Positions 57,226 through 64,000 of a stretch of 64,000 nt of DNA are shown in pieces (position 1 is the stretch's first letter; the number at the start of each line of letters is the position of its first letter). A program made the translations under genes and the position numbers. Below the pieces are notes generated by a model. It was not told the origin of the DNA, searched no databases, and was given only the letters and a program-made list of their open reading frames with translations. The stretch lies in NCBI RefSeq assembly GCF_022230925.1, contig NZ_JAKKFH010000032.1:1-64000 (forward strand). The letters are read 5' to 3'. Source of the stretch: Micromonospora alfalfae. GTDB lineage: Bacteria; Actinomycetota; Actinomycetes; Mycobacteriales; Micromonosporaceae.

Positions 57226-58065
57226 TCAGAACAGCGTCAGCGGCTCGACCGGGATCGGCTCGGGCAACGCGCCGAGCCCGGGTACCCGGGCCCGTACCTC
57301 GTCGTGGAACCGGCGGGCGAGCGCCGGCGCGTCGGCGTTGTCCGGGGTGTGAATGAACATCGTCGGGGAGCGCCCCTCGCGGAGCCAGGTGACAGTCACG
57401 TCGACCCAGCGCTGCCACCCCTCGACAGTGCGCGTCGGGTCGTCGCGACCGAGGTAGCGGACGATCGGCCGGTCGGTCAGCGCGAGGGACCGGAGCGGCA
57501 CGCGGGGCTTCTTGGTCCAGGCGTCCCGCTCCGCATCGCTGGTCGGTGGGCTCGCGAAGAAGGCGGTCGTGTCGAAGGGGATCCACTCGGCGCGGGCGGC
57601 GGCGAGGGTCGCCCCGAGCAGCCGGGTCGCGCTGGCGTCGCTGAAGAACGCGGGATGGCGCACCTCCACCGCGTACCGGTGGGACTGCGGAAGCTGCTCC
57701 AGGAAACGGCCCAGGGCCGGGACATCGGCGGGCGCGAACGAGCCGGGCAACTGGATCCAGAGGGCATGGGCGCGCGGGCCGAGCGGTTCGATGGCGTCCA
57801 GAAAGACGCGCAGCGGTTCGTCGACGTTGGTGAGCCGGCGTTCGTGCGTGATGACCTTGGGAAGTTTGAGGACGAACCGGAAGTCGGAATCCGTCTGGGC
57901 GGCCCACGAGGCCACGGTGTCCCGGGCCGGGGTCGCGTAGAACGTGGTGTTGCCCTCCACGGCGTCGCACCAACTGGCGTAGTGCCGCAGGCGCTCGGTG
58001 GGCGGCAGCCGGTGGCCCGGCCACGACTTGTGACTCCACATCGCGCACCCCACGTGCAGACGCAT
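57226..58065 (-). CDS. DUF72 family protein
   Basis: Protein of 279 residues with a TIM-barrel-like fold: MRLHVGCAMWSHKSWPG, YASWCDAVEGNTTFYATPARDTVASWA, FRFVLKLPKVITHERRL, ALWIQLPGSFAP, RYAVEVRHPAFF and FIHTPDNADAPALARRFHDEV. The function of DUF72 is unknown. It converges on the GH15 gene with a 9-bp gap and is divergent from the glycosyltransferase, 100 bp apart. Confidence 0.93.
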   Translation of the reverse strand: MRLHVGCAMWSHKSWPGHRLPPTERLRHYASWCDAVEGNTTFYATPARDTVASWAAQTDSDFRFVLKLPKVITHERRLTNVDEPLRVFLDAIEPLGPRAHALWIQLPGSFAPADVPALGRFLEQLPQSHRYAVEVRHPAFFSDASATRLLGATLAAARAEWIPFDTTAFFASPPTSDAERDAWTKKPRVPLRSLALTDRPIVRYLGRDDPTRTVEGWQRWVDVTVTWLREGRSPTMFIHTPDNADAPALARRFHDEVRARVPGLGALPEPIPVEPLTLF

Positions 58066-58165
58066 GACCGCCCTTCCCGCCGGTGACCGCGCTCGACCGG
58101 AGCCCACCGTATACGGGCCAGCGGACCCGGCCCGCCTCACGGTGCGGCGGGTAGGGTCCGACGCC

Positions 58166-59176
58166 ATGCGTGTGCTGTTCGCCAGTCTTGCGTCCGTCGG
58201 TCACACCTACCCGCTGATCCCGTTGGCGATCGCCGTCCGGGACGCCGGGCACGAGGTGCACTTCGCCGCCGGGACGGAGGTGCACGCTCCGCTCGCCGCG
58301 CACGGCCTTCGGCCGTTCCGTCCCGGCGACGCCTTCTACGAGGTGTACGCCGAGGATCTCGCACCGGAGCTGGCGCGGCTGCGCCCCGACCTGGTGGTGC
58401 ACGAGTGGGGGCTGCCGGGGGCGAGCGTGGCGGCTCACCGCGCGGGGATCCCGGGCCTGTGGCACGGGTTCGGCCGGATGTTTCCCGAGGGCATCGGCCT
58501 GGAACTGCCCACCAGGAACGCCGAGGTCATCGGTCGGCCGCACCTTGACATCTGGCCGCCCTCCCTTCAGGACAGGAATTTCCTTGCCACCGAACGTCGG
58601 ATCGAGCTGCGTCCGGTCGCCTTCTCGACAACCGCCCCGCTGCCCGAACGGGTGGGCCGTCGGACGTCCCGACCCCTGATCTATCTGACCCTCGGCACCG
58701 CGTTCGGCACGCCGGAGCTGCTCCGCACCGCCATCGCAGGCCTGGCAGCGCTGGACGCCGAGGTGGTGGTCGCGGCGGGCCGGGTGCCCCTGGAACAACT
58801 GGGCGAGATCCCCGACCACGTCAGCGTGCACCAGTGGGTGTCGCAGGCGGAGTTGCTGCCACTCGTCGATGTGGTGGTGCACCACGGTGGCAGTGGCACC
58901 ACCCTCGGCGCCCTCGCGGCTGGCGTGCCGCAGTTGCTGCTGCCGCAGGGCGCCGACCAGTTCGCCAACGCCGACACGCTTACCGCCGCCGGTGTCGCCC
59001 TGCGGCTCCTTCCCGGCGAGGTGGATGCGGTTGCCATCGCCGAGCAGGCGCACCGCCTGCTCCCGCGGCACGGCCAGGTCGAGCAGCGAGACGCTGCACG
59101 CCTGATCGCCGAGGAGATCGCCGCCATGCCCTCGCCAGCGGCCGTCGCCCAGCTCCTGCCGGAGTATGCCGTCTGA
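58166..59176 (+). CDS. GT1-like glycosyltransferase, short form
   Basis: Protein of 336 residues of the UGT/erythromycin-type family. The N-terminal domain starts MRVLFASLASVGHTYPLIPLAIAVRDAGHEVHFAA. The nucleotide-sugar domain has LIYLTLGTAFGTPELL, VSVHQWVSQAELLPLVDVVVHHGGSGTTLGALAAGVPQLLLPQGADQFANAD (donor-binding motif). It is about 60 residues shorter than usual because the acceptor domain lacks helices after residue 60, so substrate range may differ. No biosynthetic cluster surrounds it. Confidence 0.88.
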   Translation: MRVLFASLASVGHTYPLIPLAIAVRDAGHEVHFAAGTEVHAPLAAHGLRPFRPGDAFYEVYAEDLAPELARLRPDLVVHEWGLPGASVAAHRAGIPGLWHGFGRMFPEGIGLELPTRNAEVIGRPHLDIWPPSLQDRNFLATERRIELRPVAFSTTAPLPERVGRRTSRPLIYLTLGTAFGTPELLRTAIAGLAALDAEVVVAAGRVPLEQLGEIPDHVSVHQWVSQAELLPLVDVVVHHGGSGTTLGALAAGVPQLLLPQGADQFANADTLTAAGVALRLLPGEVDAVAIAEQAHRLLPRHGQVEQRDAARLIAEEIAAMPSPAAVAQLLPEYAV

Positions 59177-59188
59177 ACGGAGGCGATC

Positions 59189-59233
59189 GTCAACTCAGGG
59201 TTGACGCAAGGAGTGCGTCAACCTATGGTTGAC
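59189..59233 (+). promoter_or_regulatory. Tandem inverted-repeat operators before the Clp_N/HTH gene
   Basis: GTCAACTCAGGGTTGAC (59189-59205) and GTCAACCTATGGTTGAC (59217-59233) share arms GTCAAC/GTTGAC and lie 28 bp apart. The second ends 2 bp before the ATG. A four-codon frame (ATG 59225, Met-Val-Asp-Ala, stop) ends by overlapping that ATG and has AAGGAG at 59208-59213. The gene's own HTH is the obvious candidate ligand. Confidence 0.7.
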
Positions 59234-59235
59234 GC

Positions 59236-59985
59236 ATGACAGATCCTCTCCAGATGAGTAACCCCGTCAAGCTCGACGACCTGATCCAGGCGATCAAGAC
59301 GGCGCACACCGACGCGCTCGACCAACTCACCGATGCGGTCATCGCCGCCGATCACCTGGGCGAGATCGCCGATCACCTGATCGGGCACTTCGTCGACCAG
59401 GCCCGGCGCTCCGGCGCCTCCTGGACCGACATCGGTCGCAGCATGGGGGTCACCAAGCAGGCTGCCCAGAAGCGCTTCGTGCCGAAGGCGACCGAGGCGG
59501 CCGCGCTCGACCCCAACGCCGGCTTCGGCCGGTTCACCCCACGTGCCCGCAATGTGGTGATCGCCTCGCAGGAGGAGGCCCGGGCCAGCGGCAACGCCGA
59601 GATCGGCCCCGAGCACCTGGTGCTGGGCCTGCTGGCCGAGCCGGACGGGCTGGCAGCCAGGGTGATGGCTGGTCGCGGCGCCACCCCCGAGGCGGTACGG
59701 GAGGCGGTTGCTGCCGCCCTCCCACCACGGGCCGAGCAGGTTCCGGACCTTATCCCGTACGACGCGCGCGGCAAGAAGGCGTTGGAGCTGACGTTCCGGG
59801 AGGCGCTGCGCCTCGGGCACAACTACATCGGCACCGAGCACATCCTGCTCGCCCTGCTGGAGCAGGAGGACGGCGCCGGAGTGCTCACCAACCTCGGCCT
59901 GGAGAAGGCGACTGTGGAAGCCGACCTCGCCACCGCCCTCGCCGCCGTGGTCAGCGCCGCGTCAAAGGGCGACGACGCCGGCTAG
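59236..59985 (+). CDS. HTH plus Clp-N repeat protein
   Basis: Protein of 249 residues. The N-terminal part (about 10-85) contains a helix-turn-helix-like segment (SGASWTDIGRSMGVTKQAAQKRF). The C-terminal part (about 95-240) holds two Clp N-terminal repeats (FTPRARNVVIASQEEARASGNAEIGPEHLVLGLL and LTFREALRLGHNYIGTEHILLALLEQ), as in ClpC adaptors, but no ATPase follows. It may be a regulator sensing substrates or unfolded proteins. The palindromes just upstream suggest autoregulation. Confidence 0.9.
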   Translation: MTDPLQMSNPVKLDDLIQAIKTAHTDALDQLTDAVIAADHLGEIADHLIGHFVDQARRSGASWTDIGRSMGVTKQAAQKRFVPKATEAAALDPNAGFGRFTPRARNVVIASQEEARASGNAEIGPEHLVLGLLAEPDGLAARVMAGRGATPEAVREAVAAALPPRAEQVPDLIPYDARGKKALELTFREALRLGHNYIGTEHILLALLEQEDGAGVLTNLGLEKATVEADLATALAAVVSAASKGDDAG

Positions 59986-60317
59986 GCATCCCGAAATCGT
60001 TCGCATCGGCCTGGAGTGGCCAGGCCACTCCGGGACGGTGCGGTGGCACGACCCGGAAGGAACCTCGGCAGCCATCGGTCGCACGACTGACGTGCGGAAA
60101 GGTGCGAATGTCGTCACGGGTTCTCGCGCGTGATAGCGCTCACTCGGTCGCCGCCTACGGGGATCGGCACAACGCCCTCCCGTCCACTTCATCCTGGCCG
60201 AGGTGACCGGGCTCAGGCCGGACCAGGTTCTCGTGAATGACGGCGGCACAAAGCGGAAGGCGGTCATCGAGACCGCCTTCCGCGATCGGGCGAAGAAGGT
60301 GTGCTGACGCAGTTGGG
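59986..60317. other. Intergenic region with two strong hairpins
   Basis: The 332 bp between convergent genes hold GGAGTGGCC-A-GGCCACTCC (60014-60032) and a 13-bp perfect stem GCGGAAGGCGGTC with loop ATCGA (60253-60283), both suitable as terminators. The plus-strand reading VHFILAEVTGLRPDQVLVNDGGTKRKAVIETAFRDRAKKVC (ending at 60306) has coding-like third positions but no start or family, perhaps a remnant. Confidence 0.6.
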
Positions 60318-60836
60318 TCAGGACGCCTCGGGAAAGCCGTAGCGCAGGGCGTGCTCCGGATCGGCAGTGTCGATCTGGCGTATGCCCGCGTCGGCGAGGC
60401 GCTTGTTGACCTCGTCGAGATGCTCGCGCACCAGCCGGGCCTCCTCCTCGGTGACCCGGCCCCGGTGGGGCTTGCCGGCGTGCTCCAGCGTGCCGTAGTC
60501 GATCTTCTCGGTGGTCTTGCGGACCTTGGGTGGGCGAACCCGCTCGGCGGTCTTCAACAGTTTCGCCATCGGCACGTCCGTGGCCATCGCGTCGAACTCG
60601 CTGGCGGTCAACACCACCCGGCGGGGCTCGCCGCCACCGTGCCGGTCGTGGATCTCCACCACCGCCACGTCCAGCGCGGCGTCGTCGATGTTCTCCACAT
60701 CGCCCGGGGTGGCGTCCAACTGCACGGGCCCGGCGACCAGGTCCGGGTGCTCCAGCACGACGACACGGACCACCTCGTCGTCCTGCTGCAGAACCGTGCC
60801 GGTGAAGTCGGAGACGTGGATCGTCTTCTTGCCCAT
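60318..60836 (-). CDS. Conserved actinobacterial protein of unknown function
   Basis: Protein of 172 residues, MGKKTIHVSDFTGTVLQQDDEVVRVVVLEHPDL, with a middle segment RRVVLTASEFDAMATDVPMAKLLKTAERVRPPKVRKT and a C-terminal module (DYGTLEHAGKPHRGRVTEEEARLVREHLDEVNKRLADAG..IDTADPEHALRYGF). The last part resembles the C-terminal helices of some nucleoid-associated proteins, but I do not assign a function. ATG 60836, preceded by GGAGAAG. Confidence 0.7.
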   Translation of the reverse strand: MGKKTIHVSDFTGTVLQQDDEVVRVVVLEHPDLVAGPVQLDATPGDVENIDDAALDVAVVEIHDRHGGGEPRRVVLTASEFDAMATDVPMAKLLKTAERVRPPKVRKTTEKIDYGTLEHAGKPHRGRVTEEEARLVREHLDEVNKRLADAGIRQIDTADPEHALRYGFPEAS

Positions 60837-60990
60837 GCGCGGAGCTTCTCCTGTCGTAGGCCGGGATGGCGGACCACAAGAAATTACCCGACAGGTGTGC
60901 GAAAGCCGCCGCTGGACCTCCTCCGGTGTGTCGGCCCCCGGGCGAACGTCAGAGGCTGCCCGTCGGTGCCACCACCCACTCGTTGCTGCG

Positions 60991-61185
60991 TCAGTGGTTG
61001 TTCAGGCGGTGCCTACCGGAGCTGCCGACGGACAGCTTGTTCAGGCCGGCCCACGACAGGGCACCGCCGCCGATTGTCCGAGGGTTCCGGTAGCGCGGCT
61101 GGGGCGGATTGCCTCCGACGGCCTCCGCCGCCTGCCAGAGTCGCTCAGGGTCCTGCTGGTAGTGGTCGCTCGGCTGAATCGGCAT
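60991..61185 (-). CDS. Possible 64-residue small protein
   Basis: Reads MPIQPSDHYQQDPERLWQAAEAVGG ... ALSWAGLNKLSVGSSGRHRLNNH. Third codon positions are about 85 percent GC, above chance but below neighbours. The upstream stretch 61190-61240 is unusually AT-rich (AAATACATATGA on + strand), as for a promoter. A weak GGGACGG precedes the ATG by 9 bases. No homology recognised. The rest of 60837-61355 holds nothing else I can support. Confidence 0.4.
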   Translation of the reverse strand: MPIQPSDHYQQDPERLWQAAEAVGGNPPQPRYRNPRTIGGGALSWAGLNKLSVGSSGRHRLNNH

Positions 61186-61355
61186 GCGTTCACCGTCCCA
61201 AACAAAGGTGTCCAGATATGGAAATACATATGACGGTCGATCTGGCCGCCCGGTTCCGGCACCCTTTCCCGTTCGGCCCTGACGTATCCTGCGCCCGGCC
61301 CCGCCGTCCGGCGTACGGTGATCGACGACGGGTCGGGTGACGCGGGGAGGTGCGC

Positions 61356-62018
61356 ATGCTCGACCGGCGACTGCACCTGCACCTGGCCACCTGGCTCGGC
61401 CAGTGGCCGGCCGGGCCGGGGTTGCACGTGGTCGCCTCGCAGCGCCGGGCCGAACCGGCCTGGGACGGCCGGCTACGCCCCGCGCTCGCCGTGGACACCG
61501 GGCAGAGCGCCGTGCTCTCCGTGGCGCCGGACCGTGTGGCGGCGATCCGCGCGCTGGTTCGCCGTACGCCGGCTCGCTTGCTCGCCGCGTTGCCGGAGGC
61601 CGTCGGCCGGCCCGAATTCTGCGTACACGACGGCCCCTTCCGGTGGAGCGTGTCGCCCGCCCCGCTGCCCGACGTGGGGGAGTGGACCGAGCCGACCGCC
61701 ACCGGGCTGCCGCCGTGGCTGCGACTCTTCGACAGGCCGGTGCTGGTGGTCCGTGACCCGGACGGCGGCTATCTGGCCGGTGCCGGGATCAAGCGGCACG
61801 ACGCGTACGGGCACGAGTTGGCAGTTGGCACCGTGCCGGCCGCCCAGGGGCGCGGCCTCGCCCGTCGGCTGGTGGCGCAGGCGGCGCGGCGGGTGCTCGA
61901 GGAGGGGGCGGTCCCCACCTACCTGCACGAGCGGGACAATCACGCCTCGGCCCGGGTCGCCGAAGCGGCCGGTTTTCCGGACCGGGGCTGGCGCGCGTAC
62001 GGGGTCTATCCGCGCTGA
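61356..62018 (+). CDS. GNAT family N-acetyltransferase
   Basis: Protein of 220 residues. The C-terminal GNAT core has LAVGTVPAAQGRGLARRLVAQAARRVL (acetyl-CoA loop QGRGLAR) and NHASARVAEAAGFPDRGW. The N-terminal 110 residues are a Leu/Trp-rich helper domain. ATG 61356 has GGGGAGG ideally spaced; GTG 61350 would overlap it. Acceptor unknown. Confidence 0.88.
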   Translation: MLDRRLHLHLATWLGQWPAGPGLHVVASQRRAEPAWDGRLRPALAVDTGQSAVLSVAPDRVAAIRALVRRTPARLLAALPEAVGRPEFCVHDGPFRWSVSPAPLPDVGEWTEPTATGLPPWLRLFDRPVLVVRDPDGGYLAGAGIKRHDAYGHELAVGTVPAAQGRGLARRLVAQAARRVLEEGAVPTYLHERDNHASARVAEAAGFPDRGWRAYGVYPR

Positions 62019-62040
62019 GCAAGGCCCGAAGCTGTAGAGG

Positions 62041-62117
62041 CCCGCGATCTTGCACTTTCTGTTGCGACGTGGCGGGCATTTCATGCATCTCGGCAACCGA
62101 GACTGCAAGATCGGCGC
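62041..62117 (+). repeat. Palindromic repeat (copy 2) with G-rich tail
   Basis: Starts CGCGATCTTGCACTTTCTGT and ends ACTGCAAGATCGGCGCGGG. Both ends match copy 1 at 10899-10979, the inner part shares GCAT...GGC-AAC, and the arms here pair over GATCTTGCA. A G-rich tract (GGGCGGGAGGGCGGG) follows, as in copy 1. The two copies are in the same orientation 51 kb apart. Confidence 0.8.
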
Positions 62118-62192
62118 GGGAGGGCGGGAGGGCGGGAGGGCGGGAGGCGGGGTTGCGGCGGGGCGGGGCGGGGCGCTGAACGGGCATTGGGC

Positions 62193-62228
62193 GCGGACCG
62201 TGGATCCCGGGCCGGATCCACGGTCCGC
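62193..62228. terminator. 15-bp hairpin upstream of the tetR end
   Basis: Perfect arms GCGGACCGTGGATCC and complement around CGGGCC. It lies between the convergent GNAT and tetR genes; the remaining 62118-62387 shows only G-rich sequence and short direct repeats GCTACGTGTCGA/GCTACGTATCGA near 62270-62295. Confidence 0.65.
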
Positions 62229-62387
62229 AACCTCCCCCCAGGCCCCGGTTCCGGGTGTAGCGGCGTGCCGCTACGTGTCGATCACGCTACGTATCGAACA
62301 GGCCCGGGGCAAGGTTGAAGCTGTCGGTTCGGAGTGTCGAAAAGTGGACTTGACCTGCTGCTTCGCCGGCCGAAGGAGCCGGCCGGA

Positions 62388-63086
62388 TCAGTGACGGAGC
62401 GTGCGAATCAGGTCGAGCACCTGGCGGGTCACCGGCCGCAGGACCCGGAGCCGGGACAGCGCCACGAGCCGGTCGATCAGTGGTACGGCCCCGTCGATGA
62501 GCTGGCGGGTCTTGGTCTGGCCCGGCGATCGGTCGTGCACCCAGTAGAGGATCACGCCCATGTACGCGAGCCAGAGCAGCTCGGGCAGCTGTGGGCGCAG
62601 TTCGGCGTCGACCTTGGCCGTCGATCCGGTCAACACCTCGCCGAAGAGGTCGATGGCCGCCTGTCGGGGGCCGGAGGACTCCGCGGAGAAGGGGCTCAAC
62701 GGGGAGGTGGGCTCCGCCGCCGTCTTGAAGAAGGTCGCCGCGAATCCGTGTGAGGGAGTCAACACGTCGATCCCCGCGTGCAGCACCCCGGCGAGCCGGG
62801 GACCGAACGCCTCCTCCCGGTCGAGCACGGGCTGCGCGGCGGCCCGGTGCTCGACCTGGGACTGGGCGTAGAACTCCTGAATCAGGTGGTCCTTGGAACC
62901 GAAGTAGTAGTAGGCGTTGCCGACCGCCACGCCGGCCTCCTGCGCGATCGCCCGCATCGTGGTCTGGGCGTACCCGCGTTCGCGGAACAGCCGCATCGCG
63001 GTGTCCCGGATCAGCTGCCGGGTCTGCTCGCCTCGGGCGGTGGCTGGGTCACCCGCAGTGGTCGTCTGCGCAGGCTGTTCGGTCAT
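62388..63086 (-). CDS. TetR-family regulator
   Basis: Protein of 232 residues. DNA-binding head TRQLIRDTAMRLFRERGYAQTTMRAIAQEAGVAVGNAYYYFGSKDHLIQEFY (about 20-75), then a ligand domain of mostly helices. ATG 63086 lies inside the 3' end of the DCC gene (63049), so the genes overlap by 38 bp; GTG 63095 is an alternative. Third gene of a small operon. Confidence 0.93.
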   Translation of the reverse strand: MTEQPAQTTTAGDPATARGEQTRQLIRDTAMRLFRERGYAQTTMRAIAQEAGVAVGNAYYYFGSKDHLIQEFYAQSQVEHRAAAQPVLDREEAFGPRLAGVLHAGIDVLTPSHGFAATFFKTAAEPTSPLSPFSAESSGPRQAAIDLFGEVLTGSTAKVDAELRPQLPELLWLAYMGVILYWVHDRSPGQTKTRQLIDGAVPLIDRLVALSRLRVLRPVTRQVLDLIRTLRH

Positions 63087-63543
63087 CGGGGTCACCGTAT
63101 CCCGCCGGTTCGTCGGTCGGCTCGGCCCACGGGTCGCGGATCCGCTCCCGGATCGCCGAGGCGGCGGCCACCGTCTGCCGGGCGAGGGGCAGCAGGTGTG
63201 GTCGGGCCAGCCGCTCGGCAGTGGACCGGTGGTCGGTCAGCGCCCAGAGGCAGGCGAACCAGGCGCCGTCGCCCGCGTACACCTCGCCGGTGTCGGCGAT
63301 CACCGTGAGGTCGCGCAGCGTCGCGTCGTGGTCCAGGCCGGGGAAGCGCCGCCGGGCCTCGGCGGACCCGGCCGGCACGAACTCCAGGGGTACGAGCTGG
63401 GCGCGGGACGACAACCAGCGGCGGGCGGCGCGGCAGAGTGGGCAGGCCGCGTCGAACAGGACGGTGAACCCCCGGATCCCACCGCCGGAGTGAGCGGTGG
63501 GATCCGGGAGCCGACCGCCGCCACCGGTCGGGGGCACTGTCAT
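63049..63543 (-). CDS. DCC-family thiol-disulfide protein
   Basis: Protein of 164 residues. The DxxCxxC active site is FTVLFDAACPLCRAARRWL (about 27-45), followed by LVPLEFVPAGSAEARRRFPGLDHDATLRDLTVIADTGEVYAGDGAWFACLWAL, typical of the DCC family. The start overlaps the stop of the membrane protein (ATGA) and the end overlaps tetR. Confidence 0.92.
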   Translation of the reverse strand: MTVPPTGGGGRLPDPTAHSGGGIRGFTVLFDAACPLCRAARRWLSSRAQLVPLEFVPAGSAEARRRFPGLDHDATLRDLTVIADTGEVYAGDGAWFACLWALTDHRSTAERLARPHLLPLARQTVAAASAIRERIRDPWAEPTDEPAGYGDPDDRTACADDHCG

Positions 63544-64000
63544 CGGGTTGGTGGGTTGTTCGTCGGGCCGACGCCCGGCTGCGGACCGGCCGGCTGAGGT
63601 CCGGTCGGGTGCGCGCCGGTCGGCTGTGGTCCGCCCGGGTACGCGCCGACCAACTGCGATCCGGGAGGGGCGGACTGCATGGGGAGTCGGCCGATCGGGG
63701 CGAGCGGGGGGTGGGTGGCGAGCTGGCGGAGTCGGTTTCGGCGGTAGCGGCCGAGCGCGAAGACGTTGAAGAAGTGCAGCGCGCCGAGCACCAGCAGCAC
63801 CAGGCCGATCTTGAGGGACAGCTCCTCCATGGCCTGGCTTGTCGAATCGACTGGGTCGGAGTGCTTCATCGCCACCGTGACGTAGCCGAGGTTGAGCAGG
63901 TAGAACCCGACCACCAGGAGACTGTTGACCGCTTGGGCGAGTCGTTTCTCGGCGAAGACCTCCTCCAGGAAGACCAGCCCGTTGCGGGACAGCGCTCGCG
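63540..64000 (-). CDS. Membrane protein, N-terminus outside window
   Basis: The visible 153 residues read RALSRNGLVFLEEVFAEKRLAQAVNSLLVVGFYLLNLGYVTVAMKH, a second helix LSLKIGLVLLVLGALHFFNVFALGRYRR, and a Pro/Gly/Gln-rich tail (PGGPQPTGAHPTGPQPAGPQPG). It belongs to a conserved actinobacterial membrane family of unknown function often near DCC proteins. The frame stays open to the window edge. Its stop overlaps the DCC start by ATGA. Confidence 0.8.
   Translation of the reverse strand, partial: RALSRNGLVFLEEVFAEKRLAQAVNSLLVVGFYLLNLGYVTVAMKHSDPVDSTSQAMEELSLKIGLVLLVLGALHFFNVFALGRYRRNRLRQLATHPPLAPIGRLPMQSAPPGSQLVGAYPGGPQPTGAHPTGPQPAGPQPGVGPTNNPPTR

Noticed and set aside
58166..59176. Part of a natural-product cluster
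   Set aside because: The glycosyltransferase stands alone among housekeeping-type genes; no synthase, deoxysugar or resistance genes are present.
60177..60306. Gene fragment reading LAEVTGLRPDQVLVNDGGTKRKAV
   Set aside because: Coding-like composition but no start, no recognised family, and overlap with a 13-bp perfect terminator-like hairpin.

Overview
The window is very GC-rich DNA with GTG starts, tightly overlapping operons and a strongly GC-biased third codon position. These traits, together with GT87, CbiMNQO, amphi-Trp, DUF4956/VTC/CotH and MerR/SulP gene sets, point to a filamentous actinobacterium, most likely Micromonosporaceae (Micromonospora-like). This is inference from gene content. 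There is no rRNA, CRISPR array, complete IS element or prophage.

Layout. 1-6.4 kb: cell-envelope genes (polyprenyl sugar phosphotransferase cut by the window edge, LCP ligase, methyltransferase, MOSC protein, expansin-like protein, GNAT). 6.4-8 kb: tRNA-Leu overlapped by an HNH endonuclease gene, then bcp. 8-10.8 kb: cobalt/nickel ECF transporter cbiMNQO behind a perfect palindromic operator. 11-17.8 kb: a thiol/copper district, with an ECF sigma-MauE-DsbA-membrane protein operon divergent from CopCD-YcnI. 17.9-23 kb: GT87 mannosyltransferase, orn, tRNA-His and two neighbouring L,D-transpeptidases. 23.1-29.0 kb: a 5.8-kb segment bounded by two identical tRNA-Lys(CTT) copies in a 93-bp perfect repeat. 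It carries tspO, a small beta-grasp (MoaD/ubiquitin-like) protein ending in Gly-Gly translationally coupled to a DUF4132 (MolR-like) giant protein, and a Na+/H+ antiporter. Just inside or beyond its right end lie three broken genes (CBM6 enzyme tail, headless pentapeptide-repeat protein, decapitated kinase).

29.6-33 kb: YnfA, two MerR regulators and a SulP transporter. 33.1-38 kb: a 1040-residue secreted helical protein, TetR and SDR oxidoreductase. 38-42 kb: a DoxX remnant, an ABC ATPase/FtsX-like permease pair and a truncated S26 peptidase. 42-53 kb: polysaccharide-facing genes, namely a GH3 glucosidase behind a LacI-type palindrome, a CotH-VTC-DUF4956 operon whose CotH carries a CBM2, and a secreted beta-helix protein with a CBM13. 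53-64 kb: small conserved proteins, FUSC exporter, VOC protein, GH15, DUF72, a glycosyltransferase, a Clp_N/HTH protein behind a tandem operator, a GNAT, a TetR/DCC/membrane operon and a second copy of a palindromic repeat also found after cbiO.

The most novel-looking unit is the Gly-Gly-ending beta-grasp protein plus DUF4132 pair (23.88-26.85 kb) inside the tRNA-Lys-bounded island.
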